A DNA stretch of 64,000 nt from Plasmopara viticola (Eukaryota; Oomycota; Peronosporomycetes; Peronosporales; Peronosporaceae): positions 1,302,001 to 1,366,000 of the forward strand of contig MBPM02000010.1 in assembly GCA_001695595.3 (NCBI GenBank), written 5' to 3'. The notes under the pieces were generated by a model that did not search any database, had not been told where the DNA came from, and worked only from the letters and a program-made list of their open reading frames with translations. A program made the translations under genes and the position numbers. Every line of letters starts with the position of its first letter. Within the stretch, counting starts at the first letter, position 1. This document shows positions 34,001 through 44,802 of this stretch, piece after piece.

Positions 34001-34126
34001 ATTTATCAGATAATTTCTTGTGTTTTAATTCTGATTGTGTGTGTGTTTCGCTGATCTCAATTGCTGCTATGTTGCAAATGAGTACACTTCTACCCTGGGT
34101 GAAAGCTTAGAATCCATTTCTTTATT
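28024..34126. other. Long gene-poor stretch
   Basis: No gene is supported over 6 kb. Several short plus-strand runs near 30300-31100 read as protein-like fragments in shifting frames (for example FDYESSFSTFEVEDDECF near 30340-30390), probably an old decayed coding sequence of unknown family. Frames at 28537-28801, 29122-29364, 31031-31337 and 32163-32754 have no recognisable domain. Confidence 0.4.
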
Positions 34127-34474
34127 TCAGTCTTTGACCAAGCATACACCCGGCAGAATTTGCTTAAAGAAAGTTGCGGACCGTCGATTTACTTTAACCC
34201 ATAACTTCAGCTGTGAACTCATGAATTTAATTAGACCCACCTTAGCGATCAATCTGGGCTGTGTTCCTCTTGGACTTGCTACGATGGCGCACTGTAGATA
34301 ATGGCCGAGGCGTAGCTCACGGACAATGTCAGCTGTGAACTTATAGTTAAATTGAACCAAGGGGTCGCATTCTTCTCTCAACAAGACATGCAACAATTCG
34401 TAACATCGCTTGACTCTTATCCCTAAACGAACTGTTAATGTTTCAAAGACTTGACTAAACGACATCCTGACCAA
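34127..34474 (-). CDS. Unrecognised 115-codon open frame
   Basis: The minus-strand frame has a fairly protein-like composition (runs such as FNYKFTADIVRELRLGHYLQ and a basic middle) but no signal peptide, domain or cysteine pattern I recognise. No flanking exon was found. It may be part of a decayed gene. Confidence 0.2.
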   Translation of the reverse strand: MVRMSFSQVFETLTVRLGIRVKRCYELLHVLLREECDPLVQFNYKFTADIVRELRLGHYLQCAIVASPRGTQPRLIAKVGLIKFMSSQLKLWVKVNRRSATFFKQILPGVCLVKD

Positions 34475-37048
34475 TTTTACATCGGGCCATAATTAAGCCA
34501 GCAAGCAAGTATGTAAGTGAACGAGTATTCCATATTTTGCAAGAAACATCATGTCACAGCCCGTGACAATGTGGCTTATTTATAACTTAGGCAAAATTAA
34601 AATAACATATTGCAAGAGTTACATTTAGACTAAAATTCTAACATGAAGCCGCACCAACGCCATTAGCACCAGTCGTTGAAACTAATTTCGGCTTCGTTGA
34701 GTGTATAAGCGCTGCTAGCTGCTGGTTGGGCGGCGCTTGAGTGCTGCATAGTCATTAAAGAAAGGTGAAAATCAAAATTTTACATATCAGACATAAGTTT
34801 GATTTATAATTGCTACATTGTTTTTGGCACATACTCTGTCATCTTCAAAAAAATTTATTATAGTCCACGGAGAGTATTCGTTGTTGTGCACATGAGCTTT
34901 TGGTATGCTACCTATTTTCACGATAAAATATAAGAAGTATTGACAACATGAAAACTTACGAGAATTTTGATTTAAAATAGCATTATTAAGCTTGTTCAAC
35001 ATACGTTCCGTCTTGACTTTGAGCACTTACTGTAGTTGGTAAGTTGACGAACGCTCACTGTATGCCGTGAGCGCATGATTGGCTTCCAGTCGAGGGAGTA
35101 AGAGCGAGGTTTCTTCGATGCACTAAAGTAGCACTGAGTAACGCTCGTCGCAGATAGCGCTTGGTGTATGTGTGGTTTTACATAGTCGACCACAGATCGA
35201 GGTATCTGAAGTGTTGCTCTACTCATACGTTTTTATTCACGACTGTCCAAGCAACTAACACGCCAAGACTTTCACGCACGCTTCTTGTTAAATAGCATAG
35301 GTGTGCTAGGATCCAAGCCTTGGGTCTTTTCCAACAAACCGTGCCACCATTCTAAGTGCTGACTTTTCTTTTCGGCACTTTTGACGGCTAAAGCTTTTAC
35401 ACACTCTGCACCCTGGCTCTACGAGTCTCTACTGTTTTACCGTACTTACTTGAGCTCATCATAATTGCCATATATTCTTAAAGAGGCCATATAGTTTCGT
35501 TCGTACTAGGCGCGGGCGCAATCAGAACGTGAAGACGGTGAATGCGGCCACTTCTGAGAGAAATTTCCTGACCAGCCCAGACAGCGAGCGCGTAAATATT
35601 CATAAGTCTACAAAATTCTTCTCACCCTGGCTGGTTGCATAGAAGCGCGACCTAATGTGGGACAATTAATTGCGTGGTGAAATGTTATTTGTCATATGAC
35701 GCTCTAGCTCACCCTAAGTGGGAATGTCGCCTCTGCTATAATATAAAACACCAGTGTCCATCAGTGTGCTCATTCGTTGACCTTCAAGGACATCAGGACC
35801 ACTCTCCCTATTTTCGTCTCCAGCGAGGCAAAAGTCATAGTCGTATCAATCCCCCTCATCCTGAAGTGAAGATTTTTCTTTTGCCTTCGGATTTTTTAGT
35901 GCCTACCGTAAGCTGCCTGAATCTTGTCGAGGCATCTACTTGGATCATTCACTATCAATGATGATCCAATCGATCGTTCTCATAGTTGAATAGTGCCTTC
36001 GGCTACTCACCGATCGCGTCGGGTCCGTGTGCATCCAAATGTTGTTTTTCTGGGTCAATCATGAACATCATCATTTCCTGGCATCTTTTACGTCTTATAG
36101 CAAGGGAGCGTACCATTTCATTCTTTCGAGAAACCAGCCTTAAAGTATAGATGTAGACTGGCTTTACGCGCTACCGGATGCAACGGAGCTGCCATAGCTA
36201 TTTGCTTCGAGAAATCGTGAATCGAGATTTGACCTTCATTTCATATTCAGAGCCAGTTCAAAATGCAGCCTAATTTAGTCCAATTCAATGACGATCACGA
36301 TACAGAAATTCTTTCACTCGAACAGTGTTTGTGTCTATCATAAGAATTGTTGTGTGAATATCTTTCAATTTCACCTAGCACTGATATGCGATACATAGTG
36401 ATCCTTGGACCATATACTGCGTTTTTGCTAACTCCTCAGACCCCCATTTCTGCATGGCTAATCTAAGTCACAAGGCTGATGTTGCATAACATGGTAACGC
36501 CATCAACTAGTGCGGCGCACTGCGCTCGTGCAATTCCGTTACAGCGGTGAAGTGAGTGAATGTGCTGAACTCCCTGTTGCTCAAGGGCTCTTGACAAGGA
36601 GGGGCACGAGCTCAAGAGATTACGTTTATCTATACACATGCCAAAGGTTGCGCAAAGCACAGCAATTATCATTTAAAATAAGGCTGCAGTTTGTGCACTG
36701 CAGCCTATCGATTTTTAAGACGGAGAAAAATCGTCAGTGGTTGTTCCCTAAAAGTCCAGCTATGTGTACCAAATATTTCCGTCCTCGCGTCCATAGAGTC
36801 TAAAAATATGTTCTCAAAGGACCTGACGAAGATGGTGTACGTCACACCACCCCCTTTTCGAAATGGCAGCTCTCGCAATATCCAAACGCTGTCTGTGCGG
36901 GCGCGACGTCACCCTCGCGGCTTGTCACGCCCTCGCTTTGCCTCTCGTCCGTCTTCATCACACGAATCGTTTATCGGACTCAATTGCCCGTTGATTGCTT
37001 GCTTAATTACGACTTTTATCGCGCGATTTTACCCTCCACACGATCGAA
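34475..37048. other. Gene-poor stretch before the nucleotidyltransferase gene
   Basis: No gene is supported. The last 150 bases are the promoter and 5' leader of the gene that starts at 37049, and the base composition rises in GC there. Confidence 0.45.
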
Positions 37049-40042
37049 ATGGCAACGTGGCCCGAGCCGCCACGCTCGCCCAAGCTCAGCACCGGTCACT
37101 TCAAGTCGGATGCAGCAGATTTGCCAACTCTTAGTGCGTTTGATGCCTTTCTTGGCGGCAATGGACACTTTGGCCTCGACTTCTCCTCTCGCAACTCCAT
37201 GGGGCTTGACTTTGGAAGGCATGGGCAGCCGCCACCCCTTCCCATGGCACCACCTCATGATTGTCATGCAGCTGGACGTGATTTGTACCCGCAACAAGCG
37301 GTACCAATGGGGTCCAGCCTAAGCTCATTAGGTGGAATAGAACTGGTTCGACCAACTACCAACGAGTTCACAACGTTTGGCTCGTTAGATCCTGGCAGCG
37401 AACGTCGCGGCACGTCCATTTCGGACACACGCGGTGTGAATCTCTCGGAATCAATGGCGCAGCTTCATCTAGAGAGAGACACTTTACATGCTCCGGGGTA
37501 CGGTGGCATCGGACCGAGTACAAGTTGGGGCGACGCGTCGGCTTCGTTGCGGGATCAAATGAATGCACAGATGGCAGCACTGTATCAGCAGCCCCAACCT
37601 CCTACGCCCGACAGATTGCTGTCGCACCCTCTTCAGCATCAGCGACGACATTCTGAGAATGACTTTACACTAAGTGGCAAGCATCGCACGAACGGCTACA
37701 CTTTTTCTCACGATTTACACTTGTCGAAAGGATCGACAGGAGTGCCAGAGTTGCCTGTTGCAGCTTCGAGTACGCCTTCAAGGCAAACAGAGGCCGGCTC
37801 CTCTATGTCTTCTAATCAAGGCTTGCATTCGAGAAGCTCAACGCCGTCCCGCACTCGTCGTGCGTTGGCGAAATCGCCTCCGCAATCTCGAGACACTTCG
37901 ACAGCGAGTTTACTCGTCCGAGGTCCAACCAATTCGGTTCAGGTGGCACCGGAAGTGACGAAACCGAACGAGAATATCAAAGTCCAAGTGTCGTTAGATG
38001 CAGAAGAATGCGCCGCTGGACGCATTGTGCTTGTAGGCCTCTTTCGCCTTGGGCAACCAACCAATGACAAGCCGATTTTCGTCAAACAAGTGCTCTTTGA
38101 GAACAAGTTGTATCGAAATTATCGATACTTGAATACGCGCATCACGTTCCGTGCCCCGCGATCTCCGGGAGAATTTGAATTTCGAGTGTTTGAAGACAAA
38201 AGCAGCAATCACCAAGGGACTGGAAAGCGTTCGAATGACGAGCATCACGGTAAAGTGACGTACTCGAACGTCACGATCACGCGCAGTAATCGACTGAAGG
38301 TGTGTCTTGAGTACAGTCACTTTATCGACACGTTGCGCGCCACACACGACAAGTTGCAACAAGGCGTGGCCGATGGCGACGCTGGTCTCGTGTTAAGCGC
38401 GCTCCTTGCACTGATGCGGCTTGTGGATCAAGTCGAGACGGTCTTTTTACACGGTCACGCTCTCCTCGGGGATGTGCTGGAAGCGTGTCTGCGCTTGCTG
38501 GAGCGTCCAGCCGAGAACATTGCGCAGTGGTTTGCAGCCACAGAGACGATCCCCCAACCAATGGAGACGTTCCACGGCACAATGCGCAATGTCTTGAATG
38601 CTATTGAGGCCAATACGTACGTCAGGGACTTGGTGGCGGACGATCAGCTCGCGGACATTGCGCACGTGCAACGCGAGCGGTTTTGTCAAGTGAGTGGCCT
38701 CTATTTTGCGAACGAAGGTGATCGGTGTGCGTTTTGGCTGGAACACTTTGGCTTTGCGCCGATTGATTTCGGTCCATCCGGTTTCAAAAGCGATGGCGAA
38801 GGCACGCTGATTCACACGTCTTCCTTCGTCACGCGTGCGTTGACTCGATGGGTGGAACACGAAGCGTCGAGTCTGATCCCCGATCGCACCGCCTTTCGGG
38901 CATCACGACAGTCGATTTACGATCAAGTCCATGCCAAAGTGATTGCGAAACTCTCGTTTACGTGCGAATTGGATGTCTTTGGATCGTCAGCGAACGAGTT
39001 TGGCTCTGAACACAGTGACATGGATATGTGCTTAGTACTACCAAAAGATACAAGTCCAACATTGGAGGAAAAACAACGAATGCTTCTTGAAGTGGTGGAC
39101 CGGTTAGAAGCATGGCCGGATCTCTTTACGTCGGTAGACACAACGCGTCTCACGGCACGTATCCCCATCATCATGTTTGTCTCGCGCGATTCGGGCATCG
39201 AGTGCGACTTGTGCGTGGAAAATCGATTGGCCCAGCGCAATACGTCGCTTCTTCGTGCATATGCTAGTGCAGATCCACGCGTGCGTTTGTTGGCGTACGT
39301 GATTAAGCACTTTGTGAAGCAGCGACGCATAAATTGTGCTGCTGAGGGCACGCTCTCTTCCTATGGGTACTTACTCTTACTCATTCACTTTCTTCAGCGT
39401 CAATCACCGCCTGTTTTGCCTGTCCTACATCTGTTGCCTCCAAATTGGCCGCATGAACCTCGAGACAAGTTACCTAGCGTCATTTGCCGGGGCCCGAGCG
39501 ACGAATTGGACGGATCGGCAGATGGCATTGAAACGTATTTCTACGACCCGTTTGCTTTCCATGAACCAAAGGACAAATTGGCTTTGCTACGTGAATACTG
39601 CTCGCGCAATACGCAGTCGGTCGGCGAGTTGTTGTTGGGGTTTCTTCGCTACTATGGATTGCACTTCGATGCCACTCGGGATGTGGTCAGTATTCGTTGT
39701 CAACACGGTCGCACCATGACCAAGGACGAAAAGCGGCAGACTTGTCAATGGCGTTTTACGACGCGGCTTAGCATTGAGGATCCTTTTGAAGTGAGCTACG
39801 ATGTGGCCCATGTGCTAAAAGGATCACGGGACAAATATATTCGGCAGCAGTTCGTACGCGCCTACGTCTTGCTCATGGATGGAGCGATTCAATCTTATAG
39901 CAAAAGTGATGGTGCTCAATGTGATGATGAAGCAGTGGACCGCATCATGGCGATTATCAACGAACACGTTCTGGACGTGCCATTTTTGCAACCTTCACCT
40001 CCTGCCAACCCCTTGTCGCCTATTTCAAAGCCCGTACCTTAG
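37049..40042 (+). CDS. Cid1-type poly(A)/poly(U) RNA nucleotidyltransferase
   Basis: Non-canonical RNA nucleotidyltransferase that adds A or U residues to RNA 3' ends; 997 residues in one exon. The first 300 residues are disordered, rich in Ser, Pro and Gln. About residues 300-430 form a beta-rich region (KVQVSLDAEECAAGRIVLVG, then ITFRAPRSPGEFEFRVFED) that looks like an immunoglobulin- or C2-like sandwich. The catalytic core follows: FGSSANEFGSEHSDMD puts metal-binding Asp657 and Asp659 in the GS...DxD motif, and Asp720 in IECDLCV is the third. The PAP-associated region follows, with SSYGYLLLLIHFLQR and SVGELLLGFLRYYGLHFD near residue 856. Adenylyl versus uridylyl preference cannot be told from this. 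No localisation signal is seen. Its 3' end faces the PDZ gene, 130 bp away. Confidence 0.85.
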   Translation: MATWPEPPRSPKLSTGHFKSDAADLPTLSAFDAFLGGNGHFGLDFSSRNSMGLDFGRHGQPPPLPMAPPHDCHAAGRDLYPQQAVPMGSSLSSLGGIELVRPTTNEFTTFGSLDPGSERRGTSISDTRGVNLSESMAQLHLERDTLHAPGYGGIGPSTSWGDASASLRDQMNAQMAALYQQPQPPTPDRLLSHPLQHQRRHSENDFTLSGKHRTNGYTFSHDLHLSKGSTGVPELPVAASSTPSRQTEAGSSMSSNQGLHSRSSTPSRTRRALAKSPPQSRDTSTASLLVRGPTNSVQVAPEVTKPNENIKVQVSLDAEECAAGRIVLVGLFRLGQPTNDKPIFVKQVLFENKLYRNYRYLNTRITFRAPRSPGEFEFRVFEDKSSNHQGTGKRSNDEHHGKVTYSNVTITRSNRLKVCLEYSHFIDTLRATHDKLQQGVADGDAGLVLSALLALMRLVDQVETVFLHGHALLGDVLEACLRLLERPAENIAQWFAATETIPQPMETFHGTMRNVLNAIEANTYVRDLVADDQLADIAHVQRERFCQVSGLYFANEGDRCAFWLEHFGFAPIDFGPSGFKSDGEGTLIHTSSFVTRALTRWVEHEASSLIPDRTAFRASRQSIYDQVHAKVIAKLSFTCELDVFGSSANEFGSEHSDMDMCLVLPKDTSPTLEEKQRMLLEVVDRLEAWPDLFTSVDTTRLTARIPIIMFVSRDSGIECDLCVENRLAQRNTSLLRAYASADPRVRLLAYVIKHFVKQRRINCAAEGTLSSYGYLLLLIHFLQRQSPPVLPVLHLLPPNWPHEPRDKLPSVICRGPSDELDGSADGIETYFYDPFAFHEPKDKLALLREYCSRNTQSVGELLLGFLRYYGLHFDATRDVVSIRCQHGRTMTKDEKRQTCQWRFTTRLSIEDPFEVSYDVAHVLKGSRDKYIRQQFVRAYVLLMDGAIQSYSKSDGAQCDDEAVDRIMAIINEHVLDVPFLQPSPPANPLSPISKPVP

Positions 40043-40172
40043 AGTTTTTGACTCAACTTTGTCCATCGATTGTGCTAATAAAAAGCCGCAAGACCCGTTC
40101 GCTAACAGTTGCTGGTATTCGATTTCTAAGTTTTCGTGTGTGTTTTCGTCTAAATGGGTGGCCAATATGGTA

Positions 40173-42552
40173 CTATGTGCAATTGCGCAAGCTCAATGTG
40201 CTCTTCTCGTCCTTCTTGCAGGCCTTTACACAAAGAGTCCAAGAGACAACAAGCACTTCCTCACTTTGCAAGTACTTGATGTGAATGCTATCAGCGACAC
40301 TTACAATGTATCTCTCTCCTGCTTGGACCACCGCTTCTCGCATATTCCAGCCAAGCAACTGTAGTACATGGCAACACTCGTCATCATTTTAGGTAACTGA
40401 TACATTTACAAGCAACCTTCTCACCTCAAGGCACATCTTGGCATCTAGCTCAAAGTCGACATTAGAACCACTAGGCTGTTCGTTGCTCAGTTTCGTTAAC
40501 AGAGCAAATGCATGTGGACGGACGCCATCCAGTCGCTCCTTGAAACTTGATGATGCCAAAGTGCTTTTGGAAACTGCGATATCGGACGTCCATTTCAACG
40601 CCTTCTTGCAGTCAATCTGAAGCACACTTTTTCGCAAATACGACACGAGCTGCCATTTGACACGTTGGGCTTCTGGCAACGCATGCCGCGCCTCACGTTC
40701 TTGTAATGCGACCATTTCTGTTTGCTGTTTGGCCAGTGCATACTTCATCTCGACCAATTGCTGCCGCAGTGTTGCTATCTCGTCACGATATACTGCAGCG
40801 TCGGTCTTAGCAGTGGGTGACGACAGCTTCACTTCGCGAACTTGCTTTTGAAACCTGTCAACGACTGCTTGCAACTGTGATGTGTACTCCCTTGTCTCTC
40901 GCTTTTGCATTCGTTGTGCCACCATGGCTCGGCCAAGGTCGTGTCGAAGAGCGCGACACTCTGCATAATACCGATCCTTTTCTTCCCCATTTACTCGCCA
41001 GCCTGCTTGTGAATCACTTGGGAATGAAGACGACGGCGCAAAGACACTTAAAGGCACAGCATTAGTACTGGTTGCTCCCATAGTGAGAATGGACGCATCG
41101 GTGGGAAAATACGTCGAATTTATTGGCTCTGTTTTCACGTGTGCATGAAGCATTGCAGCATGATTCCCACGTCCTTCTTCTCCTTCGTAATGTGATCGAT
41201 AGAGATCGTCGATACCGACGCTTGTGCTTCCGTTAAGTGACTTGGTGGACGCATTACTTGCAGAGCCGTTTAGACCGTTTCCCACGCCTCCACCTATCCG
41301 AGATTCCAGAGCGACAGATTTACTGGACAGTACATTGGCACTATTGCTGCTATCTGAACCTGTCATCCCACCACGACCCGGCCGCTTAGTTCCACGTAGA
41401 CCAGTCGAGTTGCCAGCATTCTGTCGGACTGAACCATCGAAAAAGGAGCAGCCGTGCAGGACGTCAGCTAATCTACACCTTTTTCAACACAAGACTATTC
41501 CACTGGCAACTTACAAGGATTGCGACGAAGCTTAAGCACCACTGAATTACGTGATGTCGACTTGAGGCGGCCAATGACCGTAGAGAATTGAAGTCCACGC
41601 ACAGGCAACCCCGACACAGCGACGAGCGTATCGCCCACGCAAATGCCGCTGTTCGCTGCGGGTGTATCGGGGGCAAGTCCTGTGATCTGAACGTGGTCGT
41701 CCACGCACGCAAGCGTCAGTCCGAGTCCGCCATTCCGCTTCGTAATGACACACTCGTACAAATCCCCCGATTGCGGTTCCTTCATTACTTTTTCACGACT
41801 GGCACTAGCCGCTGAAGCGCCTGTCAGCGGATTGGTTGTGCCATGGAAAGGTTGTCGAACCTGCGGTTGCACTGCTGCAGCTGGACTGACGACCGTTTCT
41901 GGCTTGCTACTGTCCGTCTTTTGCTTCTTTGGCATGACACTGGCCGCTGTGGCCGCCCCTGCTTTCCTCCTCATCGCTCCTGCAACTGCAGGCTTTACGA
42001 CTGGAAGCTCACGCTTCACTGCTGTGGTGACAGTGGTCATTTTCGGTATGGAAGCTGCACTTGACGTCGTCGTGGCATCTCCAAGCAACGACAGCGAGGC
42101 CACATCCCCAAAGTCCGGCAAGAGCGACGTGGGTGGGGACAAGGCGCGCATCATGAGATCCAGCGGCGGTTGCAGTGGCATGTCCATGGACATGGCAGTC
42201 GACGTCATAGCTTGCGTCCTTGGCGCTTCAATCGGTGGGATCAGATCCATGATATTCTACCACAATCAAGTACAGTTTAACACAATTGCGTCCCATGGAG
42301 ACAGGTGACGACATGAATACGCACATCCGACAGCTTCTTTTCATCCGACACGACAGCAGCAATTTGATCGAGGAAGAAATCAGCCGCGGACTTGGTGCTC
42401 GAGACCGAAGCGCTCGCGGAGGCGCTCGTGGGTGCCACCAAAGTCTCGTCAAACGCCAGCGGCACGAACGTCTGGACGCCATCACGAGAGGAAGTAGCAG
42501 TCGAGACGTTGCGCTTTGTCTCCTCTTGTGTCTTTGGCTGTACGCCCGCCAT
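40173..42552 (-). CDS. PDZ-domain and coiled-coil protein, four exons
   Basis: Scaffold-like protein of unknown role; 719 residues in my model. Exons: 42552-42325, 42256-41515, 41428-40425, 40358-40173. Introns of 68, 86 and 66 bp all have GT-AG ends and keep phase. The first 240 residues are low-complexity (Ala, Ser, Thr, Pro) with a basic patch PKKQKT. A PDZ domain spans about 242-323, with carboxylate-binding loop GGLGLTL and later GDTLVAVSGLPV. A serine-rich linker follows, then a coiled coil (about 475-585) rich in Gln, Glu and Arg, and a conserved-looking tail. For intron 2 an acceptor at 41468 (47-bp intron) also keeps frame; the 86-bp choice has a CTGAC branch site and pyrimidine tract. 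The frame is open to a GTG at 42600, so the start could differ. It is 231 bp downstream of the UBL-PUB gene on the same strand. Confidence 0.72.
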
Positions 42553-42783
42553 CGATGGGGTCAATGCTGCCACGATGGTGTCGTACGGAGTGAGTTGCAC
42601 TTAATACGGGGCGCACCGTATTTGTAAAAGGTCCGGGATTCGCCACCAATGATATGAAGTCAGGCAGCATCGCAATTCGATTGGACAAAATCAAACGCAT
42701 GCGAACGCCAACATAATTGCATTGTTGAAATGGAAAAAAGAAAAAAGAGAGATCATCAAATGTCATATTGACATTCCTACGCT

Positions 42784-44012
42784 TCACTGCTCCTCTAACG
42801 AGCGCGCAATGGCAAGGGCAATCTCGTCCTCTTCATACACCTCGTTGACATGCTCGTTTACCGTTGGAGGGATGGCACTCGACGCTGTTGGCTCCATCGA
42901 CGGCGTTGGGGTGGAAGCGGGAGCCACGGGTGCGGACGAGGCACGGTCGAATGGATTTGAACCGACAGCGAACGGATTTGCACTCGACGGAGCCGGAGAA
43001 CCTGCTGCTGCACCAAAAGTTCCATCATCTGCTGCATACGCGCCATGCCACTCGGATCGCTCATCATTTGACTCATCTGCTGCATCATCGCTGGATTTTG
43101 CTGCATTGCTTGCATAGATTGCGCTATCAACGCTGGATTTTGCATCACCTGAGCCAGCATAGGGTTTTGCTGCGTCAGTTGTTGCACCATGGGACTGTTC
43201 ATCAAAGACTGCAGCATCGTTGGATTTTGCAACACGCTTTGCGCCTGTGCAACAAAATCGCTACCCAAGCCCCCCATCCCTCCCATTGAAGGAGCAGCCC
43301 CAAACGGCGACGCTGCTGCACCACCGATAGCGGTGACTGCAGAGTCCACTACTGCCCTGCATGCCAACAAATTTTCCCACTTCTCTGGCGTTGGCAAAAG
43401 TACCAAGTGTCCCTATACACATGTCATTTTAGTTTCTAAACAAGCAAAGTGCACACTGCTCGACAAACTCACCACTTGCACGCCGTCCTGGAATCCAAGC
43501 AACTTGACGCTTTCCTGTCCTCTCGTCCTGTCAAATAGCTTGCCCTTAAGCACAGCGTTGTCCATCCTCAACTTCCGATACTTTTCTTCGCGCGGGTGGT
43601 CTACTATATTAGCACAAATCGTCTGTAGTGTGCGCACAGCCGTCGCATACTGTTCGGGCGGCTCCGCAGCGCGCATCTGCTGTAAAAATGTCTGTAGCTG
43701 GGCGGGAGGAGCCAAGTCAGTAATCACATTACCTCGTACCGCTTCTGCTCTATTTGTTGCTGCTACTGCGCCGGGCACTAGCGTCAAATGCAGTGCGCAG
43801 CCCGCAGCAACGTGGTAGTCGGCCAGTAACTTGTCGTCTTGCAGAATCTGACCCTGGAAAATCAGACGCTGTGCCGACACGGGAAATCGCTCCACATTTT
43901 GCTGTTCGATCTGCTGCTTCAACGCCCGTACAGAGGATGACGCCAGGTCCACGTGCACGTGCAGGTTCTCGGACGTGCCGCTGACAACCTTAATAGTTAG
44001 CTCGTCGACCAT
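42784..44012 (-). CDS. UBL-PUB-STI1-UIM ubiquitin-binding protein, frame broken
   Basis: Probable shuttle or cofactor of the proteasome/Cdc48 system. Exons 44012-43473 and 43412-42784, with a 60-bp GTGAGT...TAG intron. Residues 3-80 are a ubiquitin-like domain. Residues about 105-195 are a PUB domain (YATAVRTLQTICANIVDHP...EKYRKLRMDN), the fold that binds p97/Cdc48 tails. Residues about 230-310 are Met/Gln/Asn-rich STI1-like repeats (QQNPMLAQVMQNPA) as in ubiquilins. At 43015-43018 a run of four T (minus strand) breaks the frame. The original frame runs into a 50-residue Arg/Pro/Gln tail and stops at 42858. The +1 frame continues as a Ser/Pro linker and ends in EEDEIALAIARSLEEQ, a ubiquitin-interacting motif, with a stop at 42784. 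One missing base, by mutation or read error, explains it. Length would be near 389. Confidence 0.8.
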
Positions 44013-44802
44013 GATTTTTTTAGTGACACTGATAATGTACACAATTAATACATCAACGTAGATTCCGGGAAATGGGCAGCCAGTAGTCTCATTGATGCAG
44101 ACGATGGTGTCACAGTGCATCGGATGAAGCAAGACAAGTTGCAGGGTGTAGCTGAGGGGCAATACTGATAAGCTGTGGCAATGCAAACGAGAATCGAGTT
44201 CATTCTTATTAGCTGCAAAGCACACGCGCTCGCCGCCAAGACAACATAGAATTTAATAAGTTGGTATGTGCCATACTCGAGCAATTGAAATACTCGTGTC
44301 CCTCTCTTTCGAACAACTGTCTTAGTCGTGTGGTTGCAGCAAAGTTGAGTGCGCTAACAGCGTGCGAAAAGCCACAAAGTCGCTATAAGATGGCTATCGC
44401 GTGGCAATTGTCGCCCGCCAAGAAACTCGAAAACTTTCACGTCGCGTTGTAGATATATGCGCATGTGCGAAGGCAGAAATAGTCTATTTTGAATTAATCC
44501 AGAAGATACAATACGCTTCAGCGATAACACTGGCTATCAATCCTTGCCATTCTTAAATGGGAGGGTAAAACGAAGTTTCATTTGCACAATGCACTTCTCA
44601 TTTTGTATTTTAGTTAGAGCGACAGCAACTTAAGCCGAGCATTTACTCCATGTACGAGTTCCCTAGGGCAACCCTCTCCACAGTGTGTGGATTTCTGTTG
44701 CGTTGGTCTAATCTTCTCAAAATAGAATAAGCTTCTGCACTTGGTCTAAAATAAAAGTGTGTTCTCTTCTGTTGAGGACTCACTTTCGAAGCTGAGGTAG
44801 AC
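44013..44802. other. Divergent promoter region
   Basis: Lies between the UBL-PUB gene (leftward) and the acyltransferase gene (rightward). GGACTCACTTTCG at about 44776-44788, some 15-27 bases before the acyltransferase start, resembles the oomycete initiator. No gene is seen. Confidence 0.45.
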
